Notes under the pieces: generated by a model
Databases searched by the model: none
What the model was told of the DNA's origin: nothing
Seen by the model: only the letters and a program-made list of their open reading frames with translations
Position numbers and translations under genes: made by a program
Origin: Chrysogorgia sp. JL179-B06
Lineage: Eukaryota > Cnidaria > Anthozoa > Scleralcyonacea > Chrysogorgiidae
Length of the DNA stretch: 64,000 bases
Reading direction: 5' to 3'
Assembly (NCBI GenBank): GCA_035772405.1
Contig: JAYKKM010000145.1
Location: 46,001-110,000 of the forward strand
Part shown: in pieces, positions 41,286 to 48,972 of the stretch
Layout of the letters: the number at the start of each line of letters is the position of its first letter
Numbering within the stretch: the stretch's first letter is position 1

Positions 41286-41996
41286 ACAATATACAGTTCC
41301 AATAGCACCGCGCCAATTTTGAGACCACCGTTATTTGGTTTGACGCGAAACGTCATACTTGAGTAAACACCTTTTTTAATACCCACCTTTGACTCAATGT
41401 CCACATGGCGTTGCACTGACCCTTTCAAAGACTGTTCGGTGGGTATTGGTAATGTTGTGATCATGCACATCGCTACGCTTCCCATCGATACCCACGTTGC
41501 TCTCCGTCTCAACAACGTCACACGAAACTTCTACGTACTTCAGACCTCTATACATATCGACCTCGTTTGGGCTAGTGTGCCACTGTGAGTCATTCTGAAT
41601 CACCTCACCCTTCGCGAAACCAAGTAGAGGCCCAAGGGTGTCTAACACAGCTGAGCTACTAACCTTGATTCTACATTTGCCTGTGGGTGTCAGTTTCTCT
41701 ATCTCGAGACTCACCTTACGCTCGTTAGACTCATGTTTTAAGACTTTGACCAATGAGTCGAAGCTAAAGTACCCCTCACCCACTTTAATCTTTTTAAAAG
41801 AGCCGACCCTAGAGTCATCCAGCGTGAAGACTTGAATGCTGTCGTCATTTGTTGTGTTATGGTATTCCCAAAACACAGTGGCTGTCTTGACCATAATGTA
41901 TGGGTTATCATGTATGACCATCATTGCGTTGTCAAAGGACACAACTTTTTCTGCACCTTCAATGAGTACCGTCAACTTTCGCATTATGTATAACAT
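41282..41996 (-). pseudogene. Penton-like minor capsid protein, frameshifted
   Basis: The N-terminal frame covers 41,394-41,996 and the C-terminal frame 41,282-41,521. Similarity in character switches from the first to the second near 41,465-41,490, consistent with a single-base change. The likely start is the second Met at 41,984, just after TTATACATA. The chain is beta-rich, with a conserved-looking LGPLLGF segment and MYRGLKYVEVSCDVV. Its size of about 230 residues and its position suit the single-jelly-roll penton of Polintons, which occupies capsid vertices. The fold assignment is inference. It is divergently arranged with the gene at 42,011. Confidence 0.6.
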
Positions 41997-42015
41997 ACGG
42001 TAGATTATATATGCA
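41985..42015. promoter_or_regulatory. Divergent promoter between left and right gene arms
   Basis: The start codons of the penton-like gene (minus) and the 470-residue protein (plus) are at most 27 bp apart. Both have TATA-like words directly before the ATG: TTATACATA on the minus strand and GATTATAT on the plus strand. This implies overlapping bidirectional initiation and almost no 5' leader. Confidence 0.4.
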
Positions 42016-43423
42016 GAAAGCCCTTCATGACTACTATGGAAAGTACTACAAGCGTGCGATGGCTAACACATCAAAGGCTACACACGACGCGAAGGCAGAC
42101 CTCGTCAAAAAGTACCCTCACGCTACTCTAGGTAAATTCGAGTTCTATCCAAATATTTCACAAGATGGTAAAATCATGAGTGTCGACATATATTTCAGAA
42201 ACAACGACATCCTTAGCACAGACATAACCAGCACAACCTTCAAAAACGATAAAAACATGTGGAGGTGGTTGCACAATAGCAAGTTCCCAATAGTATGGCA
42301 AGGCGGTGGGACTATCCAACCACTACCAAAAGGTCATAAGAACCACTGGGGACTTTGGGACGGCTACCCAACGGAAAACGTGTTGAATTATCCAGTGAAT
42401 AACTTTAAAGTCTTTGTTAACCAAAGTAGCTACTTCATGTCAAAGCTACCAACCTTACAAATCACCACGTCAAAGACCATGTCAGAGTGGGACGACAACG
42501 AATCTTACTACCGCGTTGTGTTTGCGACGTATTGTGCGAGTTTCTGTTGTGGAGTCTCACTGCAGCATTTATCAGTGTCACAAGAAGTCCACCCTGTGGT
42601 CACAAGTGTGATGAGATTTCATTTGTACTTCACCACTAGAAGACTTCTCAGAAGAATGGAAGGTGGCGAGACCATGAGATCAATAAGTAGAGAATTCAAC
42701 GCTTCCGAGTTGTATGGCAAGATTTCTAAGATTCCTAGAAAACATTACTACCAGAATAAAGTCCTGAGCGATGGCACTTTAGGCGAATCCAGAGTGTACA
42801 CACTCAACGACGTTCAGAACGATTACAGACGATACGTCGCGCGATTGTCAGATGGCTTTACCAACATTGGGCTGCAATATCTAAATCAGAGCATAGAAGC
42901 CTTTGTGTACTCCACACTTGGTGCACAAGCGAGAACACGTGTATCAGTCGTTGGTGGCTCTGCAGGAAGTCTAGAGACCCAACAAGAATTCCGCAAGTTG
43001 TTTGCTGACAGTGTTGTCAACTACGACGTGTCGACATGGATTCTCAACATGAATAAATCGATTAGAGACACCAACGTTGTCCAAAATCTTGCAGTGTCGC
43101 CAAGCACATGGTTGATGCCAAGTAACGTAGTGATTCTCAAGAATAAAATCGCTGGGTACAACAACTTATTAAAAATCGCTACAGAGTCCATGAGATTTGG
43201 AGTGAACACTCGCTTGAATGCAACAACACCAACGACTGTGGCTAAAAAAGTCCACCAAGAAAATGTAGTGACTAACTTGGTAGTACCACCTGTGAAGAAA
43301 ACAGTGGCCACCAATCAAATAGCACAGACCACCACAAGTAAGTCAGACACGACAACGCTAGCGATAGTGTTAGGGTTCTCAGCAGTCTCTGGCTATCTAC
43401 TAACCAAATACACCTTGAGGTAG
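42011..43423 (+). CDS. Polinton large structural/membrane protein, unknown family
   Basis: The 470-residue frame is intact. The N-terminal half is polar/aromatic (for example FEFYPNISQDGK, WRWLHNSKFPIVWQGG). The middle has Arg-rich helical segments, and residues 415-445 are Thr/Lys-rich, preceding a single C-terminal membrane helix (TLAIVLGFSAVSGYLLTKYTLR). A tail-anchored topology with most of the chain on one side fits a virion surface or internal membrane-linked protein. Another possibility is a minor capsid protein. It is followed 3 bp later by the fibre-like gene, suggesting a shared structural module. Confidence 0.65.
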   Translation: MQKALHDYYGKYYKRAMANTSKATHDAKADLVKKYPHATLGKFEFYPNISQDGKIMSVDIYFRNNDILSTDITSTTFKNDKNMWRWLHNSKFPIVWQGGGTIQPLPKGHKNHWGLWDGYPTENVLNYPVNNFKVFVNQSSYFMSKLPTLQITTSKTMSEWDDNESYYRVVFATYCASFCCGVSLQHLSVSQEVHPVVTSVMRFHLYFTTRRLLRRMEGGETMRSISREFNASELYGKISKIPRKHYYQNKVLSDGTLGESRVYTLNDVQNDYRRYVARLSDGFTNIGLQYLNQSIEAFVYSTLGAQARTRVSVVGGSAGSLETQQEFRKLFADSVVNYDVSTWILNMNKSIRDTNVVQNLAVSPSTWLMPSNVVILKNKIAGYNNLLKIATESMRFGVNTRLNATTPTTVAKKVHQENVVTNLVVPPVKKTVATNQIAQTTTSKSDTTTLAIVLGFSAVSGYLLTKYTLR

Positions 43424-43425
43424 TA

Positions 43426-44380
43426 ATGAGTCTAAACTATGGGTATGAGTCCGACGACCCTCACGATAAAATACTAAAGAGAACGAAAAGACATCTGGAC
43501 GAAGATCCTAAATTAAGCGCGACCGGTGGAAGGATGTCTGGACTAATAGACATGCAAGGCTCAGCGATAAAAAACGTAGCAGACCCAGTCGACGACTCAG
43601 ACGCCGCAAACAAAAGAACTCTAGAGCAATTACTATCGGGTTTCCTCAAGAGTCAGTCCTATAATGTTGTGCTCGACTTCAACGTTAGCACACACGCCTT
43701 GAAAAACGTGGAATTTCACACCAATGGTTCAAACAAAGTGAAAGCCATTGGTGAAACAAGTAAATTAGTGCAAAACAACTCAACTTATGGTCCTATTGTT
43801 GGCATCAGCAGTGTAAGCCAAAGTTTTCTATCCCCTGTGTTAACACCACTCCCACTTGAGTCAGGTCTTCATTTTAACTGCCCAAGTATGCAGTGGTGTG
43901 ACCTCTCCATTTTTGTTGTGGTGCGGTTACCTATGAGAGCCACGGGGTCAAATTGGGAGACGATTATATCAAACGACGACGGCCAGTGGGATAAGTTCAT
44001 AGGGTACAAGACTGGTATGGCTAATGGACTCGCGTATGGTGGTAGCATCGATCCCAGCAATGGAGAGCATATGCACTATTCCAAGTGGTGTTGACCTCAC
44101 AAAAATGCATATGATATCAATACACTGGCAAATGGACAATTCACACGTCAGAGTCAACAACATCAAGTCAACCGATTCAGACTTCGTAGCGAATATGAAA
44201 AAAATAGGCACACCCTATGGAACGATTTTTGGAATACACCGACCAAGAATACCACTCGCACCTTATGCATACCCATCGTTGATAGAATTCTACGGTGTGA
44301 AAATTGTGAGTGGTTACATGACAAACCGAGACATCATAATCATGGGTGGAAAAATGATGAAGGAATATGGTATAAAGTAA
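43426..44380 (+). pseudogene. Fibre-like protein with phage-tail-type repeat and lectin-like end, frameshifted
   Basis: The first frame covers 43,426-44,094 and the second 44,024-44,380. Residues 35-70 contain GLIDMQGSAIKNVADP and DSDAANKRTLEQ, the collar/shaft repeat style seen in phage tail-fibre and other trimeric receptor-binding proteins. The rest is beta-rich, with WCDLSIFVVVRL, ISNDDGQW and a C-terminal end (FYGVKIVSGYM...MMKEYGIK) that resembles ConA/LamG-like lectin domains. The frames exchange between about 44,030 and 44,094, probably by a one-base change. The likely role is host-receptor attachment at capsid vertices. Confidence 0.6.
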
Positions 44381-44590
44381 ATGGGAGCATGTATCTCAAA
44401 AGAACGTGAAGTGTATAAGATAAATAAGACGACTGATCACATGTTCAAAGCTGGTGGGTCATTTGGTCGTGGTGATGTGAGTCTTGAGCTCCATGCTGAA
44501 ATTGGTATGAGGTCGAGAAAAACTTATGGTAAACCCATTTTATTACCTCCGGAAGAACCAGACGATATAATAACACCATCAATACCATAA
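44381..44590 (+). CDS. Small protein with N-myristoyl/palmitoyl-type start
   Basis: The 69-residue protein begins MGACISKE: Gly2 followed by Cys4 and Ser6 is a classic dual-acylation context. The rest is polar with a Gly-rich patch (KAGGSFGRGD) and Pro-rich C-terminus. ATG follows GGTATAAAGTAA directly, a TATA-like word. It is probably membrane-attached in the host cell; the partner is unknown. Confidence 0.6.
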   Translation: MGACISKEREVYKINKTTDHMFKAGGSFGRGDVSLELHAEIGMRSRKTYGKPILLPPEEPDDIITPSIP

Positions 44591-44625
44591 GAAACACGCA
44601 TACTGATGACACACCTTATGTTATA

Positions 44626-44814
44626 ATGTCTCAGCTTCGAAGATTCAGAAAGCTGGTTTGTAGTGTGAGAAACGTTTTCAGACGGCGACGTAGTAAACCG
44701 AGTGTTAAAACACATCGGATGCGTTGGTACACAACAAACCAAATCTATATAGAGACCCTAACGACGGAGAAGCGCGCCACACCACCGTATAGTTTTTTTT
44801 ATGGAGGAGTATAG
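44626..44814 (+). CDS. Small basic protein
   Basis: The 62-residue protein has an Arg/Lys-rich N-terminal half (FRKLVCSVRNVFRRRRSK) and an aromatic C-terminus. It could be a DNA-binding or capsid-interior protein. The start follows ATGTTATA and it ends within the promoter-like GGAGGAGTATAG of the next gene. Confidence 0.5.
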   Translation: MSQLRRFRKLVCSVRNVFRRRRSKPSVKTHRMRWYTTNQIYIETLTTEKRATPPYSFFYGGV

Positions 44815-44816
44815 TA

Positions 44817-45539
44817 ATGACCACACTTCAACTACTCGACTTTGACAGTCATCAAATCACAACGGTCACGAGCAACGGTGATGTGTGGTTCAAAGCGAAA
44901 GACGTCGCAAGCGCTATAGGTTACGCTCGACCAAAAGATGCAATACGTGACCACGTTGAATCTAGCTGCAAAATAAAAGGTGGTGATTTGACACCTATGT
45001 TGAGGTCAAGCCCACAGGCTCTATTTATCAACGAACTCGGGGTCTACTCATTAGCGTTCTCAAGTAAAATGGAGCGCGCGAAACAGTTTGGAAAGTGGAT
45101 GCACTCAGAAGTCTTACCAAGCATAAGAAAGGGTGTAGCTGACGTCGGTCTCAAACACAACCAGTTCAAGATGATCACTGAGTTCGATCTTCACACGAAA
45201 GTCGTCGATTTTCTTAGGAAACACTATCCAGAAGCTATTTTGATAGCTGCTTGCGGCGAAAATCAAGACACTTCGAGTAAAAGAATAAATTCGTGGAAAA
45301 AAGGTTACCAACGTGGAACGCCTGATTTAATTATTGCCAGTGCAAGCCGACAGCGCACTGGGCTTGTGATTGAGTTCAAGAACCCAGGTGGCACAGGTAA
45401 GACATCCAAAGAGCAAGACTCTCTGTTGCTCAGGTATAAATCCGCTGGATATCTAACGTTGTTGTGTGACTCATACGACGACGCTATTACCACAATAATA
45501 AAATGCTTCGACGCTTCCCAGTGTGTTCGTAAATTTTAA
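44817..45539 (+). CDS. BRO-N domain fused to PD-(D/E)XK (VRR-NUC-like) nuclease
   Basis: The 240-residue frame is intact. Residues 1-108 form a BRO-N domain (VWFKAKDVASAIGYARPKDA, ELGVYSLAFSSK and KWMHSEVLPSIRK), a DNA-binding module of phages and large DNA viruses. Residues 120-235 look like a VRR-NUC/PD-(D/E)XK nuclease: GTPD with Asp170, EFK at 186-188, then KEQ at 198-200 and a Tyr at 207 before AGYLTLLC. Nucleases of this fold cut branched or flapped DNA. Possible roles are replication-intermediate processing or host-DNA degradation. ATG is preceded by GGAGGAGTATAGTA. Confidence 0.8.
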   Translation: MTTLQLLDFDSHQITTVTSNGDVWFKAKDVASAIGYARPKDAIRDHVESSCKIKGGDLTPMLRSSPQALFINELGVYSLAFSSKMERAKQFGKWMHSEVLPSIRKGVADVGLKHNQFKMITEFDLHTKVVDFLRKHYPEAILIAACGENQDTSSKRINSWKKGYQRGTPDLIIASASRQRTGLVIEFKNPGGTGKTSKEQDSLLLRYKSAGYLTLLCDSYDDAITTIIKCFDASQCVRKF

Positions 45540-45645
45540 AAGTGAAACGACGTACTGACTTCAAATGTTTTCTCTATGTGACATTGGGCGCTTCGTGTGT
45601 CCAATGTCTAAATTTAAAAAAGTGGGACGCGTGTTGAGAGCATCC

Positions 45646-46218
45646 TTAATTTTGTGTCGAAGGGTGGTGACGTCTACACACCGCACGGTATTGCTCAGCA
45701 CCACCAACAAACGATGGTCCTGGGTTGTGTCTCCAACTGAACGACGCCTCAACAGTTGTTCCGTGAGTGTCACGACAAACGGCGCAATACGCTTTTAGAA
45801 AGGTGATGTCGTCTGCCACTGAGAACAGTGTGTCGAGCTCACCAATTCTTTTTAAGTGCTCCGTTGCTATGAGACCACAAATAATGACGCGAACGCCAGC
45901 TTTGACGTAGTCGTGAATAACTGGGAGTAGATCAGAGTACCAATGACCTTCATCAATACCAATGACGTCGATGTCAGTCAATTCATCGCGACTTGGAAGG
46001 TTGGTGATTAACTTTGCAGGTAAACTGTCTGACCCGACGACAATGGTCTGGCGATGTGTGGAGAACGCGTGACCAGTTCGTCGGGTGTCACCCGCGTTGT
46101 TCATGTAAAGGACTTTGAGCCCTGATTTACTTAACGCGACTAACCTACGAAGAGTCTCCGTCGTTTTTCCTGCGAACATGGGACCAATCACGATTTCTAG
46201 TTTACCAACTTTTCTCAT
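45646..46218 (-). CDS. tk: Thymidine kinase, type II (TK1/poxvirus-like)
   Basis: The start is chosen at 46,218, directly after the GGAGGTATAGTGACC motif; an in-frame Met at 46,251 is possible. Counting from 46,251, the P-loop is GPMFAGKTTE (23-32), the catalytic acidic residue is Glu101 in IDEGHWY, zinc ligands are CAVC (156-159) and CRRH (192-195), and the substrate lasso contains GGAEQYRAVC. Length fits the family. It phosphorylates thymidine to dTMP, raising dTTP supply for DNA synthesis in non-dividing cells. The frame is intact. The typical FQRKPF segment is altered (TEHLKRIG), so activity needs testing. This is an unusual gene for a Polinton. Confidence 0.88.
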   Translation of the reverse strand: MRKVGKLEIVIGPMFAGKTTETLRRLVALSKSGLKVLYMNNAGDTRRTGHAFSTHRQTIVVGSDSLPAKLITNLPSRDELTDIDVIGIDEGHWYSDLLPVIHDYVKAGVRVIICGLIATEHLKRIGELDTLFSVADDITFLKAYCAVCRDTHGTTVEASFSWRHNPGPSFVGGAEQYRAVCRRHHPSTQN

Positions 46219-46240
46219 GGTCACTATACCTCCAGAGAAA
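46219..46240 (-). promoter_or_regulatory. Promoter-like motif before thymidine kinase
   Basis: TCTCTGGAGGTATAGT lies immediately upstream of the chosen ATG and is shared exactly with the next minus-strand gene (47,093-47,108). Confidence 0.5.
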
Positions 46241-46257
46241 TATTTTTTCATTGTGAC

Positions 46258-46553
46258 AACCGTTGTTCGTTGTCAAATATCCGCTGAAGCTCTAAGTTTT
46301 TAAGATGGGACCTTGAGCTCTCGTGTCTTAAGCGACGCATTTGACTGTTGGTGGTCACACCGCATGGGTAGCGCTCGTACACCATGCGGTCATATTTAAA
46401 ACATTGGGCAACTGTCGCTCGTTGTTGAATATCCGCTGAAGCTCTAAGTTTTTAAGATGGGACCTCGAGCTCTCGTGTCTTAAGCGATGCATTTGACTGT
46501 TGGTGGTCGCGCCGCACGGGTAACACGAATACACCGCGGAGTCATGCGTAAAA
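46258..46553. repeat. 152-bp tandem duplication of a zinc-finger-coding segment
   Basis: Two copies (about 46,258-46,401 and 46,410-46,553) share ATATCCGCTGAAGCTCTAAG and TTAAGATGGGACCT at a spacing of 152 bp. The inner copy codes for the second zinc finger of the adjacent protein; most of the outer copy lies beyond its stop codon. Confidence 0.85.
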
Positions 46554-47092
46554 TACTGGTGGGCAGACGAGAGTACGTGGCCCTCGAGATCATCCACACC
46601 CACTACTTCGTTACACCCTACTCTACAAACGTTAACGTCACGGTTTGCGGCGAGCTCTAGCCACGCTTTGAGTTTGGTTGGGCACGGTCTCCATAGAAGG
46701 ATCGCTAAGAACACTTCGAGGTAGCTACCGAGTAGCGTGGCGGTGGACTCGCAAGGGTTACCTAAGTAGTCTCTACTCGCTAACACAAGATGCTTGAACG
46801 GTGAGTAACACCACACGGGGATCTTGCTAGCTAACCTGTTAACCATCTCGTTGGCTCTATCTTCTTGAAGATTGACCCAGGCCTCGTGAGCGCTCTTCGC
46901 GGCGAAAATCTGAGCGCCAAATCGTCTCGACACTTCCTCGTTTTTACTCAAGCGTTCGCACAACACGAAGACTATTGAGTACCCCTCTAAGACGCTAGGC
47001 CCAGAGGTGTCTCGTGGGGTGCGTGTGTTGATAAAGGTCTGTCTCAGCATTTCGTCGATCTCCTCTTCTGTGGTGTCTTGGGCTTGAGTCAT
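46355..47092 (-). CDS. Zinc-finger protein of unknown role
   Basis: The start is placed at 47,092 because the ATG directly follows GGAGGTATAGTATA, giving 245 residues. The N-terminal two thirds is helical without recognised family. The C-terminal part holds two zinc-finger-like units: CRVGC...GHVLSSAH and CYPCG...HRLRHESSRSH (U1/matrin C2H2-like spacing). The tandem duplication at 46,258-46,553 has altered the C-terminus, so the present stop is probably not ancestral. It shares an upstream motif and orientation with thymidine kinase, hinting at co-timed expression. Confidence 0.55.
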   Translation of the reverse strand: MTQAQDTTEEEIDEMLRQTFINTRTPRDTSGPSVLEGYSIVFVLCERLSKNEEVSRRFGAQIFAAKSAHEAWVNLQEDRANEMVNRLASKIPVWCYSPFKHLVLASRDYLGNPCESTATLLGSYLEVFLAILLWRPCPTKLKAWLELAANRDVNVCRVGCNEVVGVDDLEGHVLSSAHQYFTHDSAVYSCYPCGATTNSQMHRLRHESSRSHLKNLELQRIFNNERQLPNVLNMTAWCTSATHAV

Positions 47093-47108
47093 TATACTAT
47101 ACCTCCAG
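47093..47108 (-). promoter_or_regulatory. Promoter-like motif before the zinc-finger gene
   Basis: TCTCTGGAGGTATAGT lies just before the ATG, identical to that at 46,219-46,240. Confidence 0.5.
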
Positions 47109-47211
47109 AGAAAAGGCTCCCCTTTTTTTAGTGCGTTTGGAGAACTGTGAGATACCTGTGAGATACCTGTGAGATCAACTGTGAGTAAGATAACACGTGA
47201 TAGTGTATTAG

Positions 47212-47550
47212 ATGGCTGAAGACTCACAGACTGTTGACGCTAAGATCACAGCTGATGTGAAAAGTGTTAAGATAAAGGACCCAAGGCGCGTTGCTGCTGG
47301 TAAAAAGTTGGCTGAGATATCGAAAGCTGCGAAAGAGAAGAAAATGCGTGAGATGATAGTCAACGAAGAACAGGGTAGCGAGTGGAGCTATGGTTATATT
47401 GTTGGGACATTTGGTGTTATCATTGCTGCTGCTTCGTTGTGGTACACAATTAGCAGTAAAAAAGAGACACCCGCGAGTACTGCAGCAGCACCCACGTCAG
47501 AGAGTCATAGAACTTGTCGTCGCCCAACACTCGACACATTTGATTCTTGA
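47212..47550 (+). CDS. Small membrane protein
   Basis: The 112-residue protein has a Lys-rich N-terminus (RRVAAGKKLAEISKAAKEKK) and one membrane helix at about 60-80 (YGYIVGTFGVIIAAASLWYTI), then a polar tail. It is first of three small membrane-protein genes in a row (47,212-48,234) on the plus strand. This trio resembles small conserved membrane genes of animal Polintons by character; function is unknown. Confidence 0.65.
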   Translation: MAEDSQTVDAKITADVKSVKIKDPRRVAAGKKLAEISKAAKEKKMREMIVNEEQGSEWSYGYIVGTFGVIIAAASLWYTISSKKETPASTAAAPTSESHRTCRRPTLDTFDS

Positions 47551-47573
47551 ACAAAACACACGGCAATGTATAT

Positions 47574-47810
47574 ATGGCTGCGATCGATCGAAAAGAACTT
47601 ATGAACGAATTGTACGACGCGCTACTTGTCACGACTGGTGCTGTGGTAGTGAGTATGATTTCGAAAAAGGCTTTGGGAGAACCATTAGGAACACCAGAGA
47701 CTGTGAAAGGCACAGTGAAACTTGCTGCAGCTGTTGGTGCAGGAACGCTGTTAGTAAAATGGATGCAATCGAAAAAGTGGATACCGACAGATCCATTCAA
47801 ATCAACGTAA
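47574..47810 (+). CDS. Small membrane protein
   Basis: The start is taken at ATG 47,574 after GTATAT; upstream in-frame codons lack an ATG. The 78-residue protein has two weak hydrophobic segments (LLVTTGAVVVSMI and VKLAAAVGAGTLLVKWM) separated by ALGEPLGTPETVKG, suggesting a helical hairpin. Possible virion membrane component or pore. Confidence 0.6.
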   Translation: MAAIDRKELMNELYDALLVTTGAVVVSMISKKALGEPLGTPETVKGTVKLAAAVGAGTLLVKWMQSKKWIPTDPFKST

Positions 47811-47814
47811 GTTA

Positions 47815-48234
47815 ATGGTGAGTGTTGTGGCTGGAGGGATTTTTAATGCAGTGGCTTTTGCAGGCGCTGGCTTTATGTTTTCAAAGTTTAATCATTCAGG
47901 TTACGAAGCTGAGATGAAAAGGCACAACCATGCGTTGGAACAGTTAGCCAGTGCGAAAGAAGTGTGGTATGAAAATGAAGTCGCCAAGAAAGATAAGATT
48001 CAGCGTCTACGGCAACGGCTCTCTGACGCTAATGCTGACATCAATGACACAAACCACGCGTTGGAGGAACTTAGAAGCGTAATGACTATACGGTACAGCG
48101 GTCGAGTGTTCACTGACCTCCCGAAGATTGCGGACTACTACCAACCGAGTGCGGAAATGAAGGAATACCAATTGTTGTTTGTTGGCGCGTTAGGTTTGGG
48201 TAGTGGGATACTGACGTGGGCACTCACTCGATAA
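47815..48234 (+). CDS. Membrane protein with central coiled coil
   Basis: The 139-residue protein has an N-terminal hydrophobic segment (VVAGGIFNAVAFAGAGFMF), a charged coiled coil at about 35-95 (EMKRHNHALEQLASAKE and later heptads), and a C-terminal hydrophobic segment (LLFVGALGLGSGILTWAL). It resembles a spanin- or tether-like layout with both ends in membrane. It starts 4 bp after the previous stop. Confidence 0.65.
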   Translation: MVSVVAGGIFNAVAFAGAGFMFSKFNHSGYEAEMKRHNHALEQLASAKEVWYENEVAKKDKIQRLRQRLSDANADINDTNHALEELRSVMTIRYSGRVFTDLPKIADYYQPSAEMKEYQLLFVGALGLGSGILTWALTR

Positions 48235-48261
48235 AAAAAATGTTGGAGTAGTATAAGAGCG

Positions 48262-48825
48262 ATGGATAAACTTATGAAGCAGATGAGATACGGCTACACA
48301 ATTGACGAGATCGCTAATGAAACACAAATTGAGTGTGGAGGTACCTTTAGGCTTTACTACTGCTCGGATTGTAATGTTGTGAAAAACACGACCGAGTGCG
48401 GTGGGTACGCGTGTCCAAAGTGTGGCGACATCGAATGGGGTTACGTTCAGAGCTATAGTGACACGAGACTCACGCGACCAAAAAGCGTTCACAAGCGGTC
48501 TTGGTGGATGGGAAGGAGACTACGGAGCGTTGTGAAGTACGAGCACCTCGAGTTAATAAAAGAAGACTTCTTGAAAGTTGTCAACGCGTTGTACTCATGC
48601 AATTTGATAAAGGGTAGAAACGTCAGCAGATATGGATACTACATTATTAGGTTGTGTCATAGAAGGCAAGTCGAGACACTTGAGAAGGTGTCAGACCTCA
48701 AAGACGGGAAGGTGAAAGACTTGTTCGACGACAATTTGTTTGGGGTGGTGTACCCAAAGCTGGGATGGTGTGAAAGTAGCGATCGTTATTACAACGAGTG
48801 GGTTAAGAAAAAAAAACAAGCGTAG
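48262..48825 (+). CDS. Zinc-ribbon protein, possible transcription factor
   Basis: The 187-residue protein has a zinc ribbon at 34-55 (CSDC...CPKCGD), then a basic aromatic region and a long alpha-helical part. The layout (N-terminal ribbon, helical C-terminus, small size) recalls viral late transcription factors such as the VLTF3 family, but no diagnostic motif confirms this. ATG follows GGAGTAGTATAAGAGCG. Confidence 0.55.
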   Translation: MDKLMKQMRYGYTIDEIANETQIECGGTFRLYYCSDCNVVKNTTECGGYACPKCGDIEWGYVQSYSDTRLTRPKSVHKRSWWMGRRLRSVVKYEHLELIKEDFLKVVNALYSCNLIKGRNVSRYGYYIIRLCHRRQVETLEKVSDLKDGKVKDLFDDNLFGVVYPKLGWCESSDRYYNEWVKKKKQA

Positions 48826-48840
48826 TATAAGTATAAGCCA

Positions 48841-48972
48841 ATGAGTCGGACTGTGAAAAACCCACTGACAAAAAGACGAGTCAAGGTTGGTGGACGGGCG
48901 TATAAGAGACTTGTTAGAACTGGCGCGATTCGAGGTAGCTACACAAGTGCAGACGTTGTTAACCTATACTAA
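48841..48972 (+). CDS. Small protein with NPxTxR...GG..Y..L adaptor motif (likely detached PolB N-terminus)
   Basis: The 43-residue frame has NPLTKRRVKVGGRAYKRLV, a motif found in small virus proteins and at the N-terminus of Polinton polymerases. Its ATG follows TAGTATAAGTATAAGCCA. The polymerase frame that follows (open from 48,963) has no ATG until 49,200, well inside conserved-looking sequence, so this piece may be the true start of PolB separated by a frameshift. As an independent gene it would be a tiny basic protein. Confidence 0.6.
   Translation: MSRTVKNPLTKRRVKVGGRAYKRLVRTGAIRGSYTSADVVNLY

Noticed and set aside
42011..43423. 470-residue protein as the major capsid protein
   Set aside because: It has a C-terminal membrane helix and lacks the capsid-like central motifs seen in the 412-residue protein next to the packaging ATPase.
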